From the NCBI GenBank assembly GCA_032622095.1, contig CP136064.1:197009948-197073947 (forward strand): a stretch of 64,000 nt of DNA, written 5' to 3'. Within the stretch, counting starts at the first letter, position 1. Each line of letters starts with the position of its first letter. A program made the translations under genes and the position numbers. Source of the DNA: Siphonodentalium dalli. Lineage: Eukaryota; Mollusca; Scaphopoda; Gadilida; Siphonodentaliidae. Below are positions 10,801-22,800 of this stretch, one piece after another. The notes below the pieces were generated by a model that was given only the letters and a program-made list of their open reading frames with translations, had not been told where the DNA came from and did no database searches.

Positions 10801-13800
10801 AAAGCCCATATCTGGGCTTCCAGCACTCTTACATAGGGTCCAAATATGGGCTTTCAGCACTGAACCAGTTAAAGGGGTACTGTACGCCAATTTCAATAAA
10901 TTCCCGGTAACAATTGCGATCTAATATCAATATTATATTTTAAAATAACGTATTTGAGTCGACGATGTCTACTGAAAACGTTCCGGTTAACAGGCTATCA
11001 TAAAAGTCAAATTGAATTATTTAATATAAATGAATTTATGGCTGGAGTCATAAAATGGCGAATTATGCCATTACGAGTTACCGTTCTTGAAATCTCACAT
11101 GTTGGGTGTCTTTTATCAACGGCCGTTTACGACGAACATTATTGAGTTGCGAACAAAACATGTTACATGCAAAATGAAGTCCCGCTATAACCAATTTGGA
11201 AAAAAAGAGAAGAAACAAGATTCATAAAGCGTCAAGTATTTTTATAGGGGGTGAGATTGTTCGATTGAAGAGATTGCAGGCATCAATTGAACTTCCGGTT
11301 CATCCTGCAACCTGCGTCTTCTCCGGTGAAGGTCAACAACATGGCGCGTACAGTAATGGCCAAAGTAATTGACCACTTAACCACAGCAGAATTATGGGTA
11401 ATTTTCCAGGATTTAGTTGGAAATATGGCTTGTTGCCATTCATTGGAAAGCTCTCGGCGAGAGCTTTCCGATGAATGGCAACAAGCTATATTTCCGACTA
11501 AATCCTGAAAAATTACCCATAATTCTGCTGCGGTTAAGGAGTCGATTATTTAGAGCATTACTGTAGTTTGAAATCGTAATATTTTTATTTCCAAGATCAA
11601 TATTTTCGTCGCTAAATTAGGTTTATACGAAACTCATATAACACGAACACAATCTAACTTGAAAGTTATGTCAATGGGAGTAAATAAAAAAATTCCCTAT
11701 CTCTGTGTACAGTACCCTTTAAGCAGTCGATTATTTAGGACATTACTGTACCAACCACCGACTGAGCCAGTCGCTTAAATTCTTACATTGAGACTTCTTT
11801 GTTCACCCTAACGTGTTTATCTGTGCGTACTTTCAGTGTTAAATTGCCTATTTTCAAACAACTTTTATGTTATCGATTCATAATGAATGTACTGACATTT
11901 TGATTTGAGAAATGATATTGGAAATTCATCCATGATTATAACACTAATTTTCATTTTGCGTGACACTACTTATATTTATCACAATTAAAGATGACAAGAA
12001 TGTTTGTTCTAGGGTGTATCTATACTAATAAAACTCAATTTTGTTTGTTTGTCTGTTGGCATATGGTAGGGTCCTGCGATTGCAGATTTTGATCGAATCG
12101 AATATCAAATCGAATCAACAAATCGAATTGAATATCAAATCGAATCATACCTGTGTGTTGCATTCTCAATTAGGCATTTTTTGCCAACGATTAGATGATT
12201 TGTGAAACGTTCATATACCCAAAATGGTTGGACTTTATTCACAGGGTAAATTAACCCGTGGAATACCATTGAATAGTTGCTGTTGATCCTAAAGGGGAAC
12301 AGGGATAGGCGCCATTGACCTCAGACGACTTAACACATTGGCTGCCACTACAAGTTAACTCGTAGTAAACTGATCCATGGGGACTGCTACTACGAGTTAA
12401 CAGATGTCCCACCCCCTAAACTCTCAGCAGAAACTTTGGCTTAACATCGCTTTTGTTATTAAGCTGTATCACAATGACTCTCGAATGTGAAAAAAAGCAA
12501 GCAGCTCCAGCCATAATTTGGGGCTCTGAACTGCTATGTCAACTTAAAATACAAAAAGCACATACTCCATAGTTGATAGCCTCTTGTGTGTAAGCCTTGA
12601 GTCTGTCTTTGACTTCTTGATCTTTCATTTCCACCAATGCTTTGCCAATCACATCACCACTCATACCAGCATCATGAGCAGCCTAGATTTATATTAAAAA
12701 ATAAAGTATTTTCATCTTGCTTTTGTAGTGACATACTATTTCACTTCTTCAAACTGATATTTTATTATTCAACCAATACAACTAGTATTAAGACCATTAT
12801 CTGCTATTATTGCAAAAAACTCAACACCATCAATTTTACCCTTTCTTAAAACACAACATCGGAACAATGCAAAAATGTAAATATTTAGTCCTTTGTTCTG
12901 ACTGCAGTAATGCCCTAAATAATCGACTCCTTAACCACAGCAGAATTATGGGTAATTTTTCAGGATTTAGTCGGAAATATGGCTTGTCGTCATTCATCGG
13001 AAAGCTCTCACTAAACTTATTAATTTCTTGCATAAAAGAAGGCATACAGGCTGAAAAATGCATTGCTATCATTTCAGCTACCGGTATTGTTTTCATAATT
13101 AGAGGCCATAATACTTAGACTGTGGTCATCAATGTCTTACCAAAGTCAATATTCATATATGGATGTACGGTACTCTCTATAATGTAATATACACATGAAC
13201 TCATCTAAAAAGTTACAGCACCATTCAGACTTCATATACATGTACAGTAATGCCATAAATAATCGACTCCTTAACCACAGCAGAATTATGGGAAATTTTT
13301 CAGGATTTAGTCGGAAATATGGCTTGTTGCCATTCATCGGAAAGCTCTCAGTGAGAGCTTTCCGATCAATGGCAACAAGACATATTTCCAACTAAATCCT
13401 GAAATATTACCCACAATTCTGCTGTGGTTAAGGAATTGATTATTTAGGGCATTACTGTACTCTAACTAAATACATATTATTGTCCCCCGAAACTGTTTGG
13501 AGGACTATTATAATTAGCACATCTTGCCATGTATCTGTGTCCATGTTGACCATGTAGCTGTGTGTCTGTCTCAGTTGTCCGGATCATAACTTTGGCAATA
13601 TTAATCAGAATTCCATGGGATTTGGATTATTGATGGAGCTATACCCCGGCCTGTTTGACACATAAATTGCAGTTTTTTTAGATTGTCCAGATCATAGCAT
13701 TTTCAGATAAACAAAATGATTGAACACTCCATTGAATTTCCTCATAGCAGTGAACATCTATACCAAATTTCATTGAGATCCGACAACCGGTGGTGGAGAT

Positions 13801-16800
13801 ATCTGCTCGGAAAGACAAAAAGCCAACATTTCCAGATAATCAAAGATGAATAACTCTAGAATGTAAAACCTGAATAAAATTATTGAAAACTCCATTGTAT
13901 TTCCTCATAGTAGTGAACAACCATACTAAATTTAATTGAGATCTGACAACATATGGTGGAGATATCTGCCCAGACAGACAATTGAAAGTGTCAATAGTAC
14001 TGTAGCTCAACTTGGAGGGGGTAATTTCATGTGTGACAGTGAATGGAGCCATTAGGAATGCAGAAAGTTGAAATGACTAAGTAATACTAGATGTATGGGG
14101 GCCATGTTTTCCAATTAAATTCAAACAACTTTGATAGCTCCCATCTAGTCGTCACCCCCTGAAAATCGCTATGAAGTTTGGTGTCGATCAGATGAAGGAT
14201 GTGGTCTGTAGCATGTGCCAAACGATTTAGTCATACAAAGAATAAAATCCAAGATGTTTTGCAATGAAATTCAGGAAAATGTTATGGCTCCCATCTAGGG
14301 GTCACCCAAAAGATCCACATGAAGTTTGGTGATGATTGGATGAGGGATGTGGCCTGTAGGGTGTCATGCAAATAGTAAAAGACAAGATGGCTGCCGGCAG
14401 CCATGTTTTTCATCAATTTTTTTTTAAATCTGATAGCTCCTATCTAGAGGTGATCCTAAACATGCCTGTAAGTTTTCAAAACAATTCTCCAATAAATGCA
14501 GGCTGCAGGGTGTGCCGATGGATTCAAATTTGAAATCCAAGATGGCTTCCAGCATGTTTTTGTCATACTGAGTCATATTTTATTCATGACAACATCACAG
14601 ATGAATCCAAAATAAGAATTCATATAATTCAATAAGCCTAGAGAAAGTTAGTTAGACAATTAGGTGTATAATTACAACAATATACAGGCAGCCAAGTTTT
14701 TAATGAATTTCTGAAAAAAATTATGCCTCCCATCAAGAGGTCACCCTGAAGATCATTATGAAGTTTAGTGACGATCGGATGAGAGATGTGGCCTGTAGGA
14801 TGTGCTAACTGAAATTGTTGACGGACGGATGCACACCCGACGGATGGAATCTGATGCCAACCTATGGCAATAACTCAAACTTGACTTTGAACAAAACAAT
14901 TGAACACCCCATTGAATGTGTTCACAGTAGTGAACATCCATACAAATTTCATTGAGATCCGAGCAAGTTATGACCTGAACAGACATCGGACATACAGATG
15001 GATGGACTCCCCATGCACGGACAGACGCAAAAGCGTTCCACACTTAAAAATGTCAGACCACTTGCATTCATACTCTATGGAACACAACAATATCAACATC
15101 CATTACTTATATTTACACTCAACCGAGTCAACTGGCAGATTAGAAGAGCATTAAGCTCCCATTTCCAACATTATTCTCATGACTTGATGCAAGTTGCGTC
15201 TACACAAAAATGGATGCAATGGGGTCAGCGCACGACGTCATGTGACGTAATTTCGACCAACCAACATCCTGCATTCATGTTCCACAATGCAAATGCATGT
15301 GTGAGTGTAAATATTAGAAATGTTCAGATAATAAGTTTCACTGTGGCCGTTTGTTGAACTTAATATCTGAAAATTTGTCTCCAATAAATAGGGACTGTGT
15401 CTTCACTTGTATTATCTGTTTTCTGAATTTCATGAACATCCCTCCAGATTAATAGATGATCGATATGATTGTCTACATTTTTAATTGAGTGGGAGAATCC
15501 ATTTAGTAAAGAATGGGAGATCAGAATTTCTTGATATTTGGTCAATGGTTTACAGTTCAGAAAACACAGGTCAAGTTCAAATTTGGTGACAGTTGATTTC
15601 TGACAGAGTTATGCACCTTTGTTTGATTTAGAAATCATAATTTTTGTGTTGTCTAAAAGATAACTTGAGCAATTTTTAAATGAATCTCTTGATATTTAAT
15701 ATACTTACTTCGGTCAAGCTGTCCTGATCTGTTATGTCTTGATCCTGAGAAAATACAAGTCATTTGAAGTCACATTGTCAGATTTTATTTATGACAACAT
15801 CATAGATGAATCCAAAATGAGATTTCATATACTTCAATAAGCCAAGAGGAAAATGAATGTTAGTTAGGCAATAGGTATATAATTACAACAATTCTGATAT
15901 TAAAAAAAAAAATTTTAGTCTCAAAAATATATTGTACTGAGCAATTGGTTGAAGTTCTTATCTTAGAATTGTCGGTAAATAGCATTTTTTACTGGTGACC
16001 TATGGAACCTAACTACAGAATGAAAGAACGATACATTTTAACCCTTTCGATACTAAATACTCATTGATGAGTAGTTCCCTTAGGAAATGTTCAGATAATA
16101 AGTCAACAAACGACAATAGGTCGTTTGTTGAACTTATTATTTGAACATTTCTCTCCAATAAATATGACTTCTTCTGCATTTAATTATATGGTGTCGGCTT
16201 ATTTTTCCTGAAAACCCCTCCAGATGAATAATAGATCCTCTCAATGTATACTTTTATAAGTGAATGGGAAAATCAATTTAATATAGAAAGGGTTAATATC
16301 AACATTATTGCTCACAAAACAAGGCACTGGACAAAAAAACTGTGCTGATAGTACCTTTGACCAAATTCGGAGGTAGAGTTGCCTAGTTAATTCTTCAATG
16401 TGCTCAGGATGTTTGATATCAACAGCTGTCAGAAACCGCTGTGCTGCCAGCGAGCCTTTTACAAACAGAACTTGGCCAACATCCTGAAATATGATGGAAA
16501 AACACCCACCTAATTAAAAATATTTCAATGCATGATAATATGTCCACCAAGATGAATTAGACCCCCCCCCCCACCTTCAATTATCTGTTAACCAGAATTG
16601 GAGTCAGGTAATAAGATTTACTGAGTACCTACAGTAATTCTCTAAATAATCAACTCCTTATCCACAGAATAATCATGGGTAACTTTTCAGGATTTAGTCG
16701 GAAATATGGCTTGTTGCCATTCATCGGAAAGCTCTCAATGAGAGCATTTCCGATGAAATTTAGAGCATTACTGTAACTTGTATTTATATTCAAGAATTAC

Positions 16801-19800
16801 ATGCGATTCTCTCCCATAGCGAGCCTCGCATATATAAGAGAATGCACTGGCTTACAAGGTCAAGGTAAATATTGTTAGGCCAATGCATTCTCTTATATAT
16901 GCGAGGCTCCATATGGGAGACTTGCATATATAAGAGAATGCATTGGCACAGGGTTTCCGCAAAATTTCAGGAAGCGCCAGTCATGAAAGTATTACAATCA
17001 AAACTATGAGTTTTGAATTCATGCACAGTGGTGCATGTATTGTTATAAGAGAGAGTGCGAGTTAGAGTATGTACGTCTTTAATCTATCTAAGTATTTTAC
17101 AACTGCCGAGGCACACATGTTCTGTATCACTCGTGAGCGAGGAGCGTTTAACTCTGCCCATGTCATACACCATAATGTACATTATCAATACAGTGCACGA
17201 ATTCAAAGTAGCGAATTTAAAACTGAGCAAAAAATAATACTGCGCGAATTTAAATATGAGTATTGTAAGTATATGTCACATGCATTGTTATAATATGGAA
17301 ACAGGAGTGATTTTCTCATCTCAAAGTAAAAATTACTATAAAATTATAGAACATACAGTAATGCTCTAAGTAATCGACTTCTTAACCACAGCAGAATTAT
17401 AGGTAACTTTTCAGGATTTAGTAGGAAATATGGCTTGTTGCCATTCATCGGAATGCTCTCGGAGAATGGCAACAAGCAACAAGCCATATTTCCGACTAAA
17501 TCCTGAAAAGGTACCCATAATTCTGCTGTGGTTAAGAAGTCGATTACTTAGAGCAATACTGTACATTGCATGCAACATGTTCGACAGGTATAGTTAACTT
17601 GTCAACTGGTTGAGTTTATTTCTTTGTTCCACTCCAAATTTGAGATTCATGGATATTATAGGTACTTCCACAAAGTGTTATAACTTGACAGTACAATGCT
17701 ACATAATGGATGATTCCACAGTGGGAGGAGCATAGAGGTTGCTAAGAGATTTTACAATTTGTGCTATGCTGGTTTTCACACACAAAAACATACCTTGTTC
17801 TCAACTTTAAGTGTGAACAAATTAATGAGCGTCACACAACATGAAAGACATTGTTATAGTCATGGCTAAATTTCCATTATCATAGTACTAAATCGCAAGT
17901 TCAGAACAATATGATTAGACAAAAAAATCATTGTTTGAAAATAGCCAATTTAACACAGAAAGTATGCACAATATCCAAATTAGTGTGATCAAAGATGGCA
18001 TCAGCATTTATATAAGGATTAACTGTCATGTGTACTGTTTTTATGGAGATGTAACCGTGAGGTAAGTGGTCATAACTTGTCACTTACTTGTGTAAAACCC
18101 GAAGGGTTTTACATACAAGTTATGACCACTTACCTCACGGTTACATCTCCATAAAAACAGTCCACATGACAGTTAATCCTTATATTTATATACATTTAGC
18201 GAAAAAAACACTTTTGTAAATGTATTTAAATCAAAAAGTGTATCGTGACAAAACCAGCCCAAAATATACCATAGCACCCTTGGCAAAAGTTAACGGGAAC
18301 AATTTCTCTTTATATTGAAACCCGATGATTTATTAAGTCAATCCTGCGCTAGTCCAAATGCGCCCAAAACATTATGCGTTCGTCTTTCCCAAACATATGA
18401 CGCGTCGGCGTAATTATGAGCCTGGTGTTATGAGCTGTTGCGCGTTCACCGAGAAATAACTGCAACTAGCCACGTGGGCGCCGACCAATCAGAATGCTGG
18501 ATTTAGTGATAATCACACTTAGTATGTAAATATAATGCAACAAATGACGGCTCAGTTGCAAATTGGTAAAATATATCTGCTATTAAATGTGGTTGACAGC
18601 TGTGGAAAGATCTATTGTACTACAGGTGTATGAAGTTACCAACATTTGGTTGGTTGATGGGTAAATTGAAGAATGTTACAGCCCTGTCTAGGTCTGTCTG
18701 CATGTAGTTTGCTTTGTTTGGAACATAACCAGGAGGCTTGTTATCTGAAATATACAAAGATATGAGAAATCAAACAACTATACATATATACATGTAGCAG
18801 GACCACTTTTCTCAGGGTAATCATTACATGCGACATAATTCATGTGAGTTCAAGAAAAAACGTTTATAACATAATTAGCCCCTAAACTCTAATTCATATT
18901 TTTTAGTAAGACACACATGTATTATCGGCATGTGTAGTGACGCAAGAGCTTAACGCAATGATGTCGCAATAATGTCGATGTCAATGCCGGAACATTATTA
19001 TTATCTTAATTAGAATATAATTAAGATATCTTATTTGTGTTGGGTTATTTAGTGTTAAGTGTGAGATAAACATGGGTGATCAGGGTGGTTGAACAATTTC
19101 GTTAACATGAAAAGAGTCATTTAAAATAAAATATTTATTTTTTTTAGGTGTCTTTATTTCCTCTTTGGTTGTGATAAGGAAATCTATATTAATTGTTTTA
19201 ACCCCAGCCATTTTCAGAATGTTTTTCCTTGCTAAAATGCGATACTGTGATAAAATGGATCTCAAATGGGTCACAATTATATAAAAAAATATATATTAAC
19301 CTTGTCCACTAAATTCGATTTGAGCCTTGCTAAAGCTCCGCTGGAATCAAATTTAGTGCACTCAGTTAATAAATTTTGTATAGAATTACAACTCATAGGA
19401 GATCCTCTATTTGTATAGATATTTCCTTGTCGCCATGATGACTTTGAGGTGAAAAAAGGAAGTCTCACCTTAAAATGTCTTTACAATATATGATCTGATG
19501 AAATATATGGTAACCACATTTGTTGAAAATTCTTAATAAAATTTCAGTCTCTGCCAACAAAGACACACACGCCCATCTGTTTAATAACAAGTGCAATGCC
19601 AAGCATGGCATATGCCTCAGATGTAGTTTAGAGTGTGGTCAATATTAAATATTTGTTTTGATGGAAAACAAATTTATTTCTAAATCCAAGAATGTACATC
19701 ACTATTAAGGAAATCAATGGATAGTGCAAATCTATATTCAAATCCAACTGTTGGTACGTAAGTACCATTGCTAAATGTGTAGCAAAGATGGAGTATCTGC

Positions 19801-22800
19801 TATTTCCAACAAGGGTAATAACTCTGATAAAAAGATATGGACAAAACGTGTCTCTATCCTTTAATAAATTATGGTCTATTGGCATTCCAAATAAAGTGAA
19901 AATTATGTATAATTCTAAGTCCAACAACAGCTGTAATTCTGGTAACAATGAATGGACGAACCCCACAGTAAGTGGGTATCCTTTCCACCAAATATGATGC
20001 TCCATGCCCGAGTTACAATTGATATGTGTATATGGACACAACATTAATAAATGTATGGAAGAAACCAATAGTATGTGGATAACCTTCCTGCATGCTAGGC
20101 TATCACTATACCAAACCACAACCAAATCCAATGATCCGGTAAAATTATTGGATGAAACCTGCAGTATCTGGGTTTACCTTTCTCCCAGGTTATGATATCA
20201 CCATACCAAAGCACAAACAATATCCAATGATCCATGCCCGAATTACAAGCTGAAATGCTTGTACAGAGATTCGCCAATTTCAAAGTGAAATAAGGGCCAT
20301 AACTATGGTAATGAAAGTGTCAATGACACTGTAGCTCAACTTAAGTAGGGGAATAATTTAATGGTTGACAGTAAATGGAGGAATAGGAAAGGTGTTAATT
20401 GAAATGTCTAACCTGTGCCAAAGGATTTAGTCATGCAAAGAGTAAAATCCAAGATGGCTGCTGGCGCCATGTTTTTTGGCCAATTGACCCCAAAAGGACT
20501 CGTTCCCATCTACGTGTCATTGTTAACATCCACGACAAATTTCATGAAGATCTGACCAAAGCTACGACCTACAATTATGATGATCAGACGAACAGTATGA
20601 CCTGTAGCCCGCGCCAATGGATTGAATTTTGAAATCAAAGATGGCTGCCAGCAGCCATGTTTTTTTGCCGAATGACCAAAAAATTACTCGTTCCCATCTA
20701 CATGTCAATGTCAACATTCATGACAAATTTCATAAACATCAGACCAAAGGTATGACCTGTAGCCCGCCCCAAAGGATTTAGTCGTGCGAAGCGTAAAATA
20801 CAAGATGGCTGCTGGCGGCCATGTTTTTCGGCCGAACAACCCCCAAAATGACTCGTTCCCATCTACATGTCATTGTTAAAATCCATAACAAATTTCAATA
20901 AGTTCCAACCAAAGCTACGACCTGTAGCCCGCGCCAAAGGATTTAGTCATGCAAAGAGTAATATCCAAGATGGCTGCTGGCGGCCATGTTTTTTGACCGA
21001 ATGACCCCAAAACGACTCGTTCCCATCTGCATGTCATTGTTATCATCCATGACAAATTTCATGATGATCAGACAAGCAGTACGACCTGTAGCCCGTGCCA
21101 ATGGATTGAATTTTGAAATACAAGATGGCCGCTGGCAGCCATGTTTCATGGCAATCTGACCAAAGCTACGATCTGTAGCCGGCGCCAAAGGATTTAGTCA
21201 TGCAAAGAGTAAAATCCAAGATGGCTGCTGGTGGCCATGTTTTTGGGCCAAATGACCCCAAAATGACTCGTTCCCATCTACATGTCAATATTGACATCCA
21301 TGACAAATTTCATGATGATCAGACAAGCAGTACGACCTGTAGCCCGCGCCAATGGATTGAATTTTGAAATACAAGATGGCCGCTGGCAGCCATGTTTTTT
21401 TGCCGAATGACCCCAAAATGACTCGTTCCCATCTACATGTCAATGTCAACATTCTTGCCAAATTTCATAAAGATCAGACCAAAGGTACCACCTGTAGCCC
21501 GCACGAAAGGATTTAGTCATGCAAAGAGTAAAATCCAAGATGGCTGCTGGCGGCCATGTTTTTTGACCGAATGACCCCAAAACGACTCATTCCCATCTAC
21601 ATGTCATTGTTATCATCCATGACAAATTTCATGACGACGATCTGACCAAAGCTACGACCTGTAGCCCGCGCCAAAGGATTTAGTCATGCAAAGAGTAAAA
21701 TCCAAGATGGCTGCTGGCGGCCATGTTCTTTGGCCAAATGACCCCAAAATGACTCGTTCCCATCTACATGTCAATATTAACATCCATGACAAATTTCATG
21801 ATGATCAAACAAGCAGTACGACCTGTAGCCCGCGCCAATGTATTGAATTTTGAAATCCAAGATGGCCGCTGGGCGCTGGCAGCCATGTTTTTTTGCCAAA
21901 TGACCCCAAAATGACTCGTTCCCATCTACATGTCAATGTCAACATTCATGACAAATTTGATTAAGATCAGACCAAAGATACGAACTGTAGCCCGCGCGAA
22001 ATGAAATTGTTGACGGACACACGCACACACGGACGACGGACGCCAACCCATGACAATAGCTCAAACTTACAAAGTAAGTTGAGCTAAAAATGAATGGACG
22101 AAACCTGTAGTATCCTTTCCCCCCAAGCTACACTATCACCAGTCTGAGTAAACTCATACCTAAATATTCATTACAACATTGAATATAAGGTCTGACGGAT
22201 AACATCGATATTTCATTTCCAAGTCCTCGGGATTCCGTAATCTGATTGATTGCGTAAATTATTTTCCGTCCAATGAAACCGTATGGGTCAATAAACAAGT
22301 GTCAGTGGGTGGAGACTCCCATAATGTCACCTCTAAATATAGTAACAGAGCGGAATTTCTCCGATCGAAAGCGATGCTTGCAAATACAACAGACAGAAAC
22401 AATGGCTTCGAAATTATATATTCGGTACGATTCGGATTAATTTGAAGGATGTGCTAGACCTGATAGATAGGCCTGCGCATGGTACCAACTTGGCCTCCCA
22501 TAAATATAAATAGAACTCACTCACGTCCGTGTATTTGATTTACTTTATTGTACCATGGTTTGCAAATCAAATTATTTGTCGTAAAAAAGTCATCTGAAAG
22601 TTAACACCGAGGAAATGACTTAATTTTATGCTTTTAAATAGTTCTAAAGCATCATTTTTGATGACGACCTTATTTTTTGCTCTCGGATGCAGCTTTCCGG
22701 GTGATGCAGCGAGTTCATCTCCCGAAAAAGAATAGTCGCACACACGACAAATATTATCTGCTGTAATTTCATGTCGCGACACAGGCCATTACTAATATTG

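Larger units (their letters stand above)
9909..11750. mobile_element. Family A MITE, copy 4, split by two TTAA elements
   Basis: The left part runs from TACAGTAATGCCC to CTGCTGTGTTTAA (10097). The missing right tail, AAGCAGTCGATTATTTAGG to CATTACTGTA, reappears at 11721-11750. About 1.62 kb of other elements separates the two, bounded by TTAA on both sides. Confidence 0.8.

Noticed and set aside
12810-13395. Open frames on both strands repeating NRLLNHSRIMGNFSGFS and its antisense
   Set aside because: They are translations of the family A palindrome arms and recur at every copy, cut at each element end.
19628-20131. 167-codon minus-strand frame, hydrophobic
   Set aside because: It crosses diverged repeat units, has no recognised motif and its segments recur in the neighbouring unit, so repeat-derived frame is more likely.
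20400-22090. CRISPR-like array
   Set aside because: Units of about 164 bp are similar throughout, with no short repeat plus unique spacer structure, and the DNA is animal.
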